A stretch of 36,926 nt of DNA from Fervidobacterium sp. UBA5837 (GCA_002432805.1 DJGV01000017.1:1-36926), one strand, 5' to 3'. Positions 1 to 8,531 are shown, numbered from the stretch's first letter. The notes: generated from the letters alone by a model not told the origin. Made by a program: numbers and translations.

Positions 1-1
1 C

Positions 2-154
2 TTACAGTTACACTTCTCTCTCCTATTCCTATTATCCGGGCGTGTGAAAAATGGCGTAGATTTAGTAAAGGTGCTTATATTAGCACGCAGTGTGTGGGAA
101 TGTGTAAAATCCGACTTGATGGAAATTCATATGATATCTGGTATAATTGAATGA
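2..154 (+). other. possible 3' end of an upstream gene (open frame from the window edge)
   Basis: Frame 2 stays open from the left edge to a TGA near 152-154, about 50 codons, with a plausible bacterial codon pattern (for example GVDLVKVLILARS in the middle). It has no start inside the window, so it could be the C-terminus of a gene beginning further left. I do not recognise the peptide. It runs over the extended -10 element of the next gene, so it may equally be chance. The only other structure in 1-138 is a small 5-bp hairpin (arms 71-75 and 82-86). Confidence 0.2.
139..147 (+). promoter_or_regulatory. extended -10 promoter for msrBA
   Basis: TG at 139-140, one base, then a perfect TATAAT at 142-147, about 20 to 30 bases before the candidate starts of the methionine sulfoxide reductase gene. 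A TTGATG at 116-121 is 20 bases from the -10, too far to be a good -35, so recognition would rest on the extended -10. Prediction from sequence only. Confidence 0.55.
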
Positions 155-163
155 ATAAAGAAG

Positions 164-1036
164 GTGGTGAAGGAATTGTTGAAGAGAATAGTTAATCGTA
201 ATCTTAATGATTTTGAGAAGTTTGTGGTATTTGAAAAGGGAACTGAAGCACCTTTTACGGGTGAATACGAAAACCATTTTAAAAAAGGCGTTTATGTGTG
301 TAAGAACTGCGGAATTCCGCTCTATACTTCAAACGATAAGTTTGATTCAGGTTGTGGATGGCCTGCTTTTGATGATGAGATTCCAGGAGCCGTTCTTAGG
401 CAACCTGATAGAGATGGCAGACGTACCGAAATTACTTGTACGTATTGTGGAGCTCACTTAGGACACGTTTTTCACGGGGAAAAAGCGACTCCGAAGAATG
501 TCAGACACTGCGTTAATTCAGTATCATTGAAGTTCATTCCAGAAGGTGAGAAGCCTCAAATCGACAGAATGTTCTTTGCTGGGGGGTGCTTTTGGGGTGT
601 AGAGCATCTCTTCAAGAGTTTGGAAGGAGTTTTCGATACACGCGCAGGCTACATGGGTGGACACCTTTCAAATCCCACATACGAAAAGGTATGCATGGGT
701 TTGACTGGCCATTATGAGACCGTTGAAGTCATATTTGAACCCAAAGTGGTTGATGAAATTGCACTTGTGAGGTATTTCTTCGAAATTCACGATTTCACTC
801 AGGAAAATGGGCAAGGTCCTGACATTGGAGAGCAATACAAGAGCGTTATATTCTACACAAATGAACACCAAAAACAGGTTGCTGAAGAGGTAATATCAGA
901 ATTGAAGAAAAAATACGAGGTTGCAACTCAACTGAGAAGAGCTTCTACTTTCTGGATTGCGGAAGAGTACCATCAAGATTATTATGCTAAAACCGGTAAG
1001 GCTCCGTACTGTCATTTTAGGAGGAAGATTTTCTAA
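164..1036 (+). CDS. msrBA: bifunctional peptide methionine sulfoxide reductase MsrB-MsrA fusion
   Basis: Repairs oxidised methionine in proteins: MsrB reduces the R-sulfoxide and MsrA the S-sulfoxide, with thioredoxin-type reductant, in the cytosol. The N-terminal MsrB domain (about residues 15-128) has the two zinc CxxC pairs (Cys46/49 and Cys92/95), the CGWPAF motif and the catalytic Cys116 in RHCVNS. The C-terminal MsrA domain (about 135-290) has the catalytic GCFWG motif (Cys142) and GYMGG. The domain order is B then A with no thioredoxin-like domain, unlike Neisseria PilB. The start is uncertain: GTG at 164 or 167 lies inside an AAGGTGGT Shine-Dalgarno-like stretch (161-168), which is better spaced for TTG at 176. 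It ends convergently on the sirtuin gene with interlocked stop codons. Family assignment is very secure. Confidence 0.95.
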   Translation: MVKELLKRIVNRNLNDFEKFVVFEKGTEAPFTGEYENHFKKGVYVCKNCGIPLYTSNDKFDSGCGWPAFDDEIPGAVLRQPDRDGRRTEITCTYCGAHLGHVFHGEKATPKNVRHCVNSVSLKFIPEGEKPQIDRMFFAGGCFWGVEHLFKSLEGVFDTRAGYMGGHLSNPTYEKVCMGLTGHYETVEVIFEPKVVDEIALVRYFFEIHDFTQENGQGPDIGEQYKSVIFYTNEHQKQVAEEVISELKKKYEVATQLRRASTFWIAEEYHQDYYAKTGKAPYCHFRRKIF

Positions 1037-1794
1037 GCTAACGAAAATCCAAGTTTTTCGGAGAGTAATTCAGCAAGTTGTACGACATCAGCATCGAATT
1101 TCATATCTGCATATTTATCAAATGGGGTTTCACCTTTGGTTACGATGACGAATTTTGCGCCATTCCCAATGGCATAGAGTGGCAGCTGTGCTGCTGGATA
1201 AACTACGAGCGATGTACCCATGGCAATAAACAAATCACTGTTCTTTGCCCAGTTTTCTGCTTTGCTAAATTCGTTCATTGGAAGCATCTCGCCGAAAAAG
1301 ACTATGTCTGGTTTCGTCAAACCGCCGCAGGTGCATCTAAAGTTTCGTTCCGTTAGCAAGTTTCGTTCTGCTTCATCGAGTACATTGTATCTCTTCAAAC
1401 ATTTCAAGCAATGCCAAGTTCTTACGGTACCGTGTATTTCTGCAACGTTTGTTGAACCAACTTTCGTGTGAAGACCATCGATATTTTGAGTTATGACGCC
1501 TTTTATTTTTCCGACCTCTTCAAGTTTTACAAGAAATTTGTGAGCAGCATTCGGTTGAGCATCTAACATCTCGAATAGTCCTTCCTTGGCAAATTGGTAG
1601 AAGCGATCCGGGTTTGAATTAAAGTATTCTATATCGAAGATGCTTTCACCGTATCTTGAATAAAGGCCATTTGGACTTCTGAAGTCTGGAATACCACTCG
1701 GTACACTTACACCGGCGCCTGTCAAGACAGTTACGTATTGTGAGTCTTTCAAAATCTGTACAAATTCACCGGTTTGATCTTTCATATTATTCAT
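1033..1794 (-). CDS. cobB: NAD-dependent protein deacylase, sirtuin family (Sir2/CobB)
   Basis: Removes acetyl or other acyl groups from lysines using NAD+, giving nicotinamide and O-acyl-ADP-ribose. The 253-residue protein has the Rossmann signature GAGVSVPSGIPDFRS (26-40), the TQNIDGLH motif (102-109), catalytic His121, zinc ligands Cys129/132 and Cys154/156, and the MGTSLVVYPA segment. It resembles T. maritima Sir2 (TM0490). ATG at 1794 is preferred because a GGAGG (complement of 1801-1805) lies six bases upstream; an in-frame ATG at 1815 has no such site. It is the last gene of the minus-strand fliH-fliI block. No clear terminator lies between it and fliI, so read-through transcription is possible. 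Confidence 0.93.
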   Translation of the reverse strand: MNNMKDQTGEFVQILKDSQYVTVLTGAGVSVPSGIPDFRSPNGLYSRYGESIFDIEYFNSNPDRFYQFAKEGLFEMLDAQPNAAHKFLVKLEEVGKIKGVITQNIDGLHTKVGSTNVAEIHGTVRTWHCLKCLKRYNVLDEAERNLLTERNFRCTCGGLTKPDIVFFGEMLPMNEFSKAENWAKNSDLFIAMGTSLVVYPAAQLPLYAIGNGAKFVIVTKGETPFDKYADMKFDADVVQLAELLSEKLGFSLA

Positions 1795-1884
1795 ATTATT
1801 CCTCCGATAACCCATTCTAATTTCAAATAGGTTTTAAGAATGCAAGAGTATTCGTTCACTATAGTACAGTTCAGCATAGCATTT

Positions 1885-3219
1885 CTACATTTTCTTGAAT
1901 ATAGATAATAGATACTCAACGGTATCATCGAACGACATCTTCTCTCTTATTCCTTGGCGCAAGAATGCGTTTATCTCATCTATCAATTGAATAGATTTGT
2001 CTATCTTCGGATTTGTTCCCTTTTTGTATGCACCAACATCTATGAGGTCTTTTGCATCGTTGTATGTTGCCATCATATCTCTAAGAGCCCTCGCTGCCTG
2101 CATGTGTTCTGGCTTAACGATATCAGTCATGAGCCTACTGATGCTCATCAACACGTCGATTGCAGGAAAATGGTTACTCTCCGCAAGTCTTCTTGACAGC
2201 ATGATGTGCCCATCAACAATTCCTCTAACGCTATCAGATATCGGTTCATTGAAGTCATCAGCCTCAACGAGTACCGTGTATATACCCGTGATGCTGCCTT
2301 TATCTGAATTACCCGCGCGTTCTAAAATCTTAGGTAATTGAGCAAACACACTCGGTGGATATCCTCTAGTTGTTGGTGGCTCACCAATTGCAAGTCCAAC
2401 TTCTCTTTGTGCCATTGCCCATCGCGTCAAAGAATCGACCATGAGCATCACATTGTATCCCATATCTCTGAAGTATTCGGCAAAAGTAGTTGCAGTGAGT
2501 AACGCCTTAATTCGCAACAGAGCTGGTTGGTCAGATGTTGACACAACGACCACAGACCTCCTTAACCCTGCTTCCCCAAGGTCTTTTTCCAAGAACTCTC
2601 TGACTTCTCTGCCACGCTCGCCAATCAATCCGATGACATTTATGTCGGCAGTTGTATTTCTTGCAATCATACCAAGTAACGTACTTTTCCCAACACCACT
2701 TCCTGCAAATATTCCTATACGTTGCCCTTTTCCAATCGTGAGGAACCCATCTATGGACCTTACTCCCATGGAAAGTGGTTCAAGTATACGGTTTCTTATC
2801 AGTGGATTTGGTGCCTCACTGACTATCGGTCTGTACTCTTTCAAACTAAGCCTTTTCCCATCTATTGGTCGCCCCAGTGCATCTAAGACTCTTCCCTTTA
2901 TCTCCTCTCCAACAGGAATACTGACGGTTCTTCCAGTTTTGATGACCTCGCAACCCTTCTTCAGACCTGTAACATCTTCCAATGGCATAAGTATGGAGAA
3001 TCCTTCTTTAAATCCAACAACTTCCGCCAACGATTTCTTCTCGCCTACTATGATCTTGCAAAGTTCGCCAAGTGCTGCATCAGGCCCCTTGGACTCTATA
3101 GTTAATCCAATGATTTTCTGCACCTCTCCAATGTAATCGTATGGATTCATTTTTCTCAACTTTTCTTCTACACTGTCAAGTAACTTTAGGTTCTGTTCGT
3201 ATCTCTCCATCCATCTCAC
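1885..3219 (-). CDS. fliI: flagellar protein export ATPase FliI
   Basis: Hexameric cytosolic ATPase of the flagellar type III export apparatus; it energises unloading and unfolding of export substrates together with FliH and FliJ. The 444-residue protein has the Walker A motif GSGVGKST at 173-180, a GERGREV segment just after it, a Walker B-like VMLMVDSLTRWAMAQ stretch, and the F1-beta/FliI-type GEPPTTRGYPPSVF segment. The given GTG start (3219) has AAGGA only two bases upstream; ATG at 3210 (codon 4) is an alternative. It follows fliH by 37 bases. No fliJ follows; the next gene is a sirtuin. The FliI call over V/F-type ATPase subunits is secured by length and by the FliH partner. Confidence 0.95.
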   Translation of the reverse strand: MRWMERYEQNLKLLDSVEEKLRKMNPYDYIGEVQKIIGLTIESKGPDAALGELCKIIVGEKKSLAEVVGFKEGFSILMPLEDVTGLKKGCEVIKTGRTVSIPVGEEIKGRVLDALGRPIDGKRLSLKEYRPIVSEAPNPLIRNRILEPLSMGVRSIDGFLTIGKGQRIGIFAGSGVGKSTLLGMIARNTTADINVIGLIGERGREVREFLEKDLGEAGLRRSVVVVSTSDQPALLRIKALLTATTFAEYFRDMGYNVMLMVDSLTRWAMAQREVGLAIGEPPTTRGYPPSVFAQLPKILERAGNSDKGSITGIYTVLVEADDFNEPISDSVRGIVDGHIMLSRRLAESNHFPAIDVLMSISRLMTDIVKPEHMQAARALRDMMATYNDAKDLIDVGAYKKGTNPKIDKSIQLIDEINAFLRQGIREKMSFDDTVEYLLSIFKKM

Positions 3220-3256
3220 AATCCTTCCGTGACATTCCAGGTGTTCATCTATTCTT

Positions 3257-3967
3257 TTATTCTTTCTTGTTATTTATGTTGAATACCTCGTCAAATATCT
3301 CATCTAATAATGTGAGCTGGAACTTTAGTGTTGTGTCGATCGTACCCATATCTGTCTCTGCCACAACGCCATATTCAACACTCGGGTCTGAAATGATTTC
3401 AAAGCCTTGTGATTTTATCTTGTTCAAAGTTTCTTCATCTAAAGTTTTCATATCTTCAGGGTTTACTCTAATTTTCACCTTCGTGGCACTTACTAAATGA
3501 GAAAGGACTCTTTTCAATTTTCTCTTAGTAACATCTTCATCGATTTGTGTTTCTAAGAACTTTTCGACGAGATTTCTTGAAATAGCTGTAATCTTTTCAG
3601 AGTGCTGGTCGAGTAAATTATCCAATGAGGTTTCAAGTGTGTCTAATATACTTTGGAGTTGATTGTTTAAGTCATCTATATTCTTCGTTGCCTCTTGCTC
3701 AACTTGTGCAACTAATTCTTCTGCTTTTTGATTAGCCTGAGAAACAATGATGTTGTATTCTTCTTGTGCCTTACGAATGATATCACTCGCTTGCGCCTCT
3801 GCCATAGATATTATCTGTTGCGCCTCTGCGTTGGCTTTTGCAACCATTTCTAGTATTTCTTCCTTTGTAATCACAGATTGTTTTTCATCCTCACTTTTCA
3901 GTTCTTCATCTTTGTTTTCGATTTTCATTGGAGCGTCTAAGTAAACATATCTTTTCCTTATTAGCAA
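3257..3967 (-). CDS. fliH: flagellar assembly protein FliH
   Basis: Regulator and stator-like partner of FliI that tethers the ATPase to the export gate. The about 236-residue protein has the family's shape: a short N-terminal motif, a long Ala/Glu/Gln-rich coiled coil (roughly 40-140) and a compact C-terminal FliH/V-ATPase-E-like domain ending in a stretch typical of the family (YGVVAETDMGTIDTTLKFQL). A TTG at 3967 is preferred because AAGGAG is eight bases upstream; GTG at 3976 overlaps that site. It is the first gene of a fliH-fliI pair. fliF and fliG, which often precede it, are absent here. The sequence diverges fast in this family, so the call leans partly on its position beside fliI. 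Confidence 0.88.
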   Translation of the reverse strand: MLIRKRYVYLDAPMKIENKDEELKSEDEKQSVITKEEILEMVAKANAEAQQIISMAEAQASDIIRKAQEEYNIIVSQANQKAEELVAQVEQEATKNIDDLNNQLQSILDTLETSLDNLLDQHSEKITAISRNLVEKFLETQIDEDVTKRKLKRVLSHLVSATKVKIRVNPEDMKTLDEETLNKIKSQGFEIISDPSVEYGVVAETDMGTIDTTLKFQLTLLDEIFDEVFNINNKKE

Positions 3968-4057
3968 ACTGCTCACTCCTTCTTATGGTACAAGCTACGG
4001 CTATGTTAGATTCTAAATGATATTTCCCTGAACTCAGTTGTCTCACTTTTATAAAGA

Positions 4058-4082
4058 ATGTTGGGCACAAGGTGCCCAACAT
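4058..4082 (-). terminator. intergenic hairpin, likely terminator of the fba-ackA transcript
   Basis: A perfect 11-bp stem (4058-4068 with 4072-4082) closes on a 3-base loop. On the minus strand it is followed by a mixed T/A stretch (TTCTTTATAAAA), and on the plus strand by ATTTTTG. Lying between the end of ackA and the start of fliH, both on minus, it most likely ends ackA transcription and separates the flagellar pair. The rest of 3968-4200 shows no other recognisable element. Confidence 0.65.
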
Positions 4083-4200
4083 CTCATTTTTGTATTTGAT
4101 TATGTCGTTCGACTTATGCGCTACGAAAACTACCAACAATATCGCTGGGACCCTTCATATCCTTCAAGTATCTTCAAGATACCGCGCTAACTGTAATAAA

Positions 4201-5421
4201 TCAATACTCCAACTGTTTTATACCTTTTTCGATGATCTCTTTCGTATCTCTTGCAATCATGAGTTCTTCGTTTGTCGGTACGAGCAATACCTTTACTTTT
4301 GAATCTGGTGTTGAGATCACTCTTTCTTCACCTTTGATGTTGTTTTTTCCATCATCTATGCATATTCCAAGGTAACCTAAATAATGTTCACAGACTGCCT
4401 TTCTTGTAACTGGTGAGTTCTCACCCACACCTGCTGTAAACGCTATTGCATCAACACCATTCATTGCAGCTACGTATGAACCAATGTATTTTGCAATCCT
4501 ATATTCGTAGATATCAAGTGCCAAGCTACAAACAGGATCTCCGTTTAATGCTCTTTCTTCTATGTCACGCATATCGGAGCTGAATCCATCTGTTAGACCA
4601 AGGACTCCACTCTTCTTGTTCAAAATCGTGTATACCTCTTCCGATGTCATTCCTTCTCTTTCCATGAGAAATGTCACGATTGATGGGTCTAAATCTCCAG
4701 AACGAGTCCCCATGACGAGACCTTCGAGTGGTGTGAAACCCATCGATGTATCGATACTGCGTCCATTCATGATAGCAGCAATCGACGAACCATTACCAAG
4801 ATGGACAGTTATTATCTTTGATTTGTTATAATCGATTCCTAGTATTTCAGCGGTTCTTTTCGAGACGTATCTATGGCTTGTGCCGTGGAATCCATATCTT
4901 CTGATTTTATACTTTCTGTAGTATTCGTATGGTATTGCGTAAAGGTATGCCTTTGCGGGCATTTTGGAATGGAATGCAGTATCAAAGACAGCAACATTCG
5001 GAACACCTGGCAAAAGTTTCATCATCGCTTTTATTCCCATTATGTTCGGTGGATTGTGAAGTGGAGCAAGGTAGGAGTATTCTTCGATAGCACTCATTAC
5101 CTCTTCGTCTATAAGCACCGAGCCAGAAAATTTCTCACCACCGTGAACAACTCTGTGACCTACTGCATTTATCTCTTTTAGGTCCTTTACTCCGCCAACT
5201 TTCTCGTCAGCAACCAATTCGAGCACGTATTTCAAGGCCTCTTCGTGATCTTTCATGGGTTTCTCAACTACGGCCTTTTGGCCTTCTTTTTTATGGACGA
5301 TCTTGCTCCCGGGTATACCTATTCTCTCTGCCAAACCTTTACACAAGACTTGTTCCGTATCCATGTCAAGAAATTGGTACTTTATCGATGAACTACCACA
5401 GTTGACTACCAAAACTCGCAC
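4201..5421 (-). CDS. ackA: acetate kinase
   Basis: Converts acetyl phosphate and ADP to acetate and ATP, the last, energy-conserving step of fermentative acetate production. The 406-residue protein is full length and has the N-terminal phosphate motif NCGSSSIKYQ, HRVVHGGE, the RRYGFHGTSH signature, HLGNGSS, and the TPLEGLVMGTRSGDLDP segment. GTG at 5421 is supported by a strong GGAGGGG seven bases upstream. It follows fba by 71 bases with no terminator between, so the two are probably co-transcribed; the same pair is adjacent in T. maritima (TM0273-TM0274). The pairing links a glycolytic enzyme with ATP-yielding acetate formation. Confidence 0.97.
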   Translation of the reverse strand: MRVLVVNCGSSSIKYQFLDMDTEQVLCKGLAERIGIPGSKIVHKKEGQKAVVEKPMKDHEEALKYVLELVADEKVGGVKDLKEINAVGHRVVHGGEKFSGSVLIDEEVMSAIEEYSYLAPLHNPPNIMGIKAMMKLLPGVPNVAVFDTAFHSKMPAKAYLYAIPYEYYRKYKIRRYGFHGTSHRYVSKRTAEILGIDYNKSKIITVHLGNGSSIAAIMNGRSIDTSMGFTPLEGLVMGTRSGDLDPSIVTFLMEREGMTSEEVYTILNKKSGVLGLTDGFSSDMRDIEERALNGDPVCSLALDIYEYRIAKYIGSYVAAMNGVDAIAFTAGVGENSPVTRKAVCEHYLGYLGICIDDGKNNIKGEERVISTPDSKVKVLLVPTNEELMIARDTKEIIEKGIKQLEY

Positions 5422-5492
5422 TTCAACCCCCTCCTAATCTGCAATCGATTCTTTCTATTTTTCAACACTCTCTGCTTTTGATTATTTATTCA

Positions 5493-6428
5493 TTATGCTT
5501 TTCTTGCAGCTCCAAGGAATTCAAGTCTGTTCATAACGACTTCCTTTACCAATTTCTTTCCAGCACCAAGATAATGTCTTGGATCGAATTCTTTTGGATT
5601 TTCTTTGAGGAACTTTCTCATACCTGCAATAAATGCAATTCTCAGGTCTGTATCGGTATTGACCTTGTTTATGCCAAGTGTGACACACTGTTTGATTTCT
5701 TCTTCCGGAACACCCTTTGCTCCACCAAGGTCTGTACCATATTCTTCAGCAAGTTTTACATATTCAGGCAGTACACTTGATGCACCGTGCAATACTAGCG
5801 GTATCTTAGTGAGTTCTTTAACTCTTCTGAGACGGTCGAAATCGAGTTTTGCCTCACCTTTGAATTTGAATGCGCCGTGGCTTGTTCCAATTGCAGGGGC
5901 TAAGAAATCAACGCCTGTACCATCGACAAAAGCCTTTGCTTGGTCAGGATTGACGAGGACAGACTCTTCTGCAGAAACATTGTCTTCTATTCCTGCTAAT
6001 TGACCGAGCTCGGCTTCAACAGAAATACCTGCTGCGTGTGCAATCTTAACTATCTCTTTTGTCTTTTCCAGGTTTTCTTCAAACGGCTCTTCGGAAGCAT
6101 CGATCATTACCGAAGAGTATCCTGCCTTTATCGCTGCTATTATATACTCGAAGTGCTTACCATGGTCAAGGTGTAAAGCTATTGGTATATCGACACTACC
6201 CGCAAATAATCTTACCAGTTGAACAAAATATTGTGCGCCTTTAAGTACATCACCATTTCCTGCATACTTTATTGCGCCCTCACTTGTTTCAATGATTACT
6301 GGTGCCTTCTTTTCAACTGCACCATCTAAAATAGCATGGAAAAACTCCATGTTGTTGATGTTGAATGCTGGAACTGCATAGTACTCTTTACTTGCCTTTT
6401 CAAGAATGTCTTTTGTATTTACGTACAT
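5493..6428 (-). CDS. fba: class II fructose-bisphosphate aldolase
   Basis: Zinc-dependent aldolase that splits fructose 1,6-bisphosphate into glyceraldehyde 3-phosphate and dihydroxyacetone phosphate. The 311-residue protein shows HLDHG at 86-90 (catalytic Asp88, zinc His89), the VEAELGQLAG segment with a metal-binding Glu, GTSHGAFK and LVLHGASS, giving the remaining zinc and phosphate-binding residues, and NVNTD-like KVNTDTDLR near the C-terminus. ATG at 6428 follows a GGGAGG by nine bases. It has its own predicted promoter at 6482-6510 and leads into ackA. A tagatose-bisphosphate aldolase is a conceivable alternative in this superfamily, but the ackA linkage favours glycolysis. Confidence 0.95.
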   Translation of the reverse strand: MYVNTKDILEKASKEYYAVPAFNINNMEFFHAILDGAVEKKAPVIIETSEGAIKYAGNGDVLKGAQYFVQLVRLFAGSVDIPIALHLDHGKHFEYIIAAIKAGYSSVMIDASEEPFEENLEKTKEIVKIAHAAGISVEAELGQLAGIEDNVSAEESVLVNPDQAKAFVDGTGVDFLAPAIGTSHGAFKFKGEAKLDFDRLRRVKELTKIPLVLHGASSVLPEYVKLAEEYGTDLGGAKGVPEEEIKQCVTLGINKVNTDTDLRIAFIAGMRKFLKENPKEFDPRHYLGAGKKLVKEVVMNRLEFLGAARKA

Positions 6429-6481
6429 ACTTTCAACCTCCCATGTTTTTAATGTTGAGATACATTTTCCCTCACAGTTTA

Positions 6482-6510
6482 ATTATACCATATTATATTA
6501 GCCTTTTGAA
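6482..6510 (-). promoter_or_regulatory. promoter of fba-ackA
   Basis: On the minus strand a TTCAAA -35 (complement of 6505-6510), a 17-base spacer and a perfect TATAAT (6482-6487) preceded by TGG, forming an extended -10 (6482-6490). It lies 53 bases upstream of the fba start, directly after the end of thiI. Confidence 0.6.
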
Positions 6511-6527
6511 CGAAACAAGTAAATTAA

Positions 6528-6543
6528 TGCACCTCATCGTGCA
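6528..6543 (-). terminator. weak hairpin just after thiI
   Basis: A 5-bp stem (6528-6532 with 6539-6543) starts three bases past the thiI stop and is followed on the minus strand by TTAATTTACTT. The stem is short, so termination would be partial at best. Confidence 0.3.
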
Positions 6544-6545
6544 CT

Positions 6546-7715
6546 TTATTCGTTGGCTATCTTATACAACTCACGTTTTTTGAATGCTTCATATTCCAAA
6601 TCATGGAGTTTTTCCAACTTTGACTCTATTTCCCTAACCTCGTTTATGTCTGACTTCGTCGCAGGTCTCTTCGGCGCAAACGCAGTACAACTGTCTATGT
6701 AAGGCTGTATGGAGATATCAAACGTTCCCAACTCTTTTGCCTTTTTTGTTGTCTCTATCTTATCAAATCCGACTAGCGGTCTTAAGACCATCAGTGTGCT
6801 TGCATCTTCTATCGTAGTCATATTTGTCAAAGTCTGGCTTGCTACTTGTCCCAACGTCTCACCGGTAATGAGTGCTTTTGCCTTATTTCTTCGTGCTATC
6901 ATATTCGCTATTCTCATCATAGACCTTCTCTGCAAGATGAGAGAATACTCATCCGGTGCGTTGTCTTTTATGTACATCTGTATATCCGTTAATGGCACAA
7001 TCCACATTTTCAGTGGGTTAGGAAGATATCTTGATAAGACCTTCCCGAGGTCTAAAATCTTCTGTACGGACTTTTCGGTTGTCATTGGTGGACTGAGAAA
7101 CGAAAGTGTCTGTATTTCAAGGCCACGCTTCATACCGTACCATCCGGCAACTGGACTGTCTATACCGCCACTCAACAACAACATTGCTCTACCCGAAACT
7201 CCAACTGGCAGACCGCCTGAGAGGGTCTTCTTCCCACAAAAAACGAAGATCTCTTTTTCTCTGACATCTATACCAATTTCGAAATCAGGGTTGTGAACAT
7301 CTACCTTTAGATTTGCTATGTTCTCAAAGACGTATCCACCAATTTCTCTATTCAGCTCCATACTGTTGATTGGAAATTCTTTGAATCCACGTTGAGCCGC
7401 TACCTTGAACGATTTTGCACCGTCTGCCACCTCATTTTCAGCAAGCTTTAGTGCAACATCCTTTACCTGCTCCAAATCGTGAGGTAGTGCATAGCCCAAA
7501 CTATAATTCTGAATGCCCAAGACATATCTCAGTCGTTCTTCAAGTGCATTTGGATCGTTTCGACCTATCCTTACGATAATTCTGCCATATCTCTTGTTTA
7601 CAGCTGCCGGTTTAACTATGGTTATTATGTTATCTATAAGTCGCTTTTCAAAGAACTCTCTGTTCTTACCCTTTAGTCCTATTTCTGAATACCTCACTAC
7701 AAAGACTCGTTCCAC
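6546..7715 (-). CDS. thiI: tRNA 4-thiouridine sulfurtransferase ThiI (short form, no rhodanese domain)
   Basis: Makes 4-thiouridine at position 8 of tRNA and in many bacteria also passes sulfur to thiamine thiazole synthesis. Order of parts in the 389 residues: N-terminal ferredoxin-like domain (RYSEIGLKGKNR), THUMP domain (about 60-165), PP-loop adenylating domain with SGGIDSP at 182-188, and a late cysteine in DSCTAFAPKRPATK. It stops before any C-terminal rhodanese domain, as in most non-enterobacterial ThiI, so the persulfide must come from elsewhere. GTG at 7715 has GGAGG nine bases upstream. The gene has its own candidate promoter at 7796-7804 and is followed by fba. Confidence 0.93.
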   Translation of the reverse strand: MERVFVVRYSEIGLKGKNREFFEKRLIDNIITIVKPAAVNKRYGRIIVRIGRNDPNALEERLRYVLGIQNYSLGYALPHDLEQVKDVALKLAENEVADGAKSFKVAAQRGFKEFPINSMELNREIGGYVFENIANLKVDVHNPDFEIGIDVREKEIFVFCGKKTLSGGLPVGVSGRAMLLLSGGIDSPVAGWYGMKRGLEIQTLSFLSPPMTTEKSVQKILDLGKVLSRYLPNPLKMWIVPLTDIQMYIKDNAPDEYSLILQRRSMMRIANMIARRNKAKALITGETLGQVASQTLTNMTTIEDASTLMVLRPLVGFDKIETTKKAKELGTFDISIQPYIDSCTAFAPKRPATKSDINEVREIESKLEKLHDLEYEAFKKRELYKIANE

Positions 7716-7795
7716 AAAAAATACCTCCGATTCTTAGTTTTTCTATATTGCTCAAAATCAGCCATTTTCTATAATCTGTATAATTTGTACGAATG

Positions 7796-7804
7796 ATTAT
7801 ATCA
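7796..7804 (-). promoter_or_regulatory. extended -10 promoter for thiI
   Basis: On the minus strand TGA followed by a perfect TATAAT (7796-7801), about 80 bases upstream of the thiI start. The hexamer 17 bases upstream (ATGCGT) is a poor -35. Prediction only. Confidence 0.45.
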
Positions 7805-7846
7805 TACGCCCTCAGAGGACGCATTTTGTATGTGGCTTCTACAAAT

Positions 7847-8446
7847 TCATTTTCTCTCGTACAATCCAACAATCTCTCCTTGAGCCAATATGTGACCTTT
7901 CATTGCCTTTTCAAGATCAGCCTTTTTTACATTCCCTTTGATATCCAAAGTTGTGTCGAGAGCATAGACTTTGAAATGATAATGGTGCGCACCATGTCCT
8001 CTTGGAGGACATGGACCATCGTATCCAACTTTACCAAAATCGTTGTATCCTTGCCGTGTACCATCAGCTAATTTATCCACTTTTTTAAAATTCTCAGCTA
8101 CAACAAGTTTCGTGCCTTTAACTGGCAGATTCCACAATACCCAGTGGACGAATGTACCAACCGGTGCATCAGGATCATCGCATATGATGGCTATTGCTTT
8201 GGCATTTGCAGGGATATCTGTGATAACAAGTTCAGGGCTAATGTCTTCTCCCTCACAGGTGTATTTCTTGGGTATAAAGTCACCGTTTTTAAATGAACTT
8301 GTTACGTTTAAACTATCCACCTTGCTCGCCTCCTTTGTCGCACTTGAGGAAGTTGCTGCTGAAAAGAAAATCGAGAGTATCGTTAAAGTTACGATGCTTA
8401 ATGTAACTATGTATGTAGAACGTTTTTTCATCTTGGGTTTGAACAT
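7847..8446 (-). CDS. secreted PEBP-family protein (YbhB/YbcL type)
   Basis: Phosphatidylethanolamine-binding-protein fold; the bacterial members' physiological role is not settled. The 199-residue protein begins with a basic stretch and a hydrophobic segment (about 11-34) that looks like a signal peptide or anchor, then an Ala/Ser-rich linker. The PEBP domain follows, with the ligand-pocket motifs DDPDAP, FVHWVLWNLP and GPCPPRGHGAHHY. E. coli YbcL has a signal peptide too, whereas YbhB is cytosolic. ATG at 8446 follows GGGGGTGATAAC; an ATG six codons in is an alternative. The gene is divergent from the SDR gene at 8582, and the two promoters overlap in between. Confidence 0.88.
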   Translation of the reverse strand: MFKPKMKKRSTYIVTLSIVTLTILSIFFSAATSSSATKEASKVDSLNVTSSFKNGDFIPKKYTCEGEDISPELVITDIPANAKAIAIICDDPDAPVGTFVHWVLWNLPVKGTKLVVAENFKKVDKLADGTRQGYNDFGKVGYDGPCPPRGHGAHHYHFKVYALDTTLDIKGNVKKADLEKAMKGHILAQGEIVGLYERK

Positions 8447-8509
8447 GTTATCACCCCCAAAATACTGATGTACACAAAATCATTCAAATTTTTGATCTAC
8501 TTATTTCTT

Positions 8510-8518
8510 ATTATATCA
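8510..8518 (-). promoter_or_regulatory. extended -10 for the PEBP gene
   Basis: On the minus strand TGA followed by TATAAT (8510-8515). It lies only a few bases from the opposing element at 8523-8531, so the two divergent promoters overlap and could compete for polymerase. Confidence 0.45.
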
Positions 8519-8522
8519 CTAG

Positions 8523-8531
8523 TGGTATAAT
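8523..8531 (+). promoter_or_regulatory. extended -10 for the SDR gene
   Basis: TGG directly followed by a perfect TATAAT (8526-8531), about 50 bases before the SDR start. No good -35 is visible at 17 bases, so it would be an extended -10 promoter. Confidence 0.5.

Noticed and set aside
2441..3136. 231-codon open frame on plus opposite fliI
   Set aside because: It lies entirely antisense to a well-supported FliI and its translation is Ser/Pro/Leu-rich without motifs, a codon-bias shadow.
6709..7296. 195-codon open frame on plus opposite thiI
   Set aside because: Antisense to ThiI and without a recognisable domain; a shadow.
7847..8446. PEBP-family protein as a lipoprotein
   Set aside because: The N-terminal hydrophobic segment is not followed by a cysteine, so there is no lipobox.
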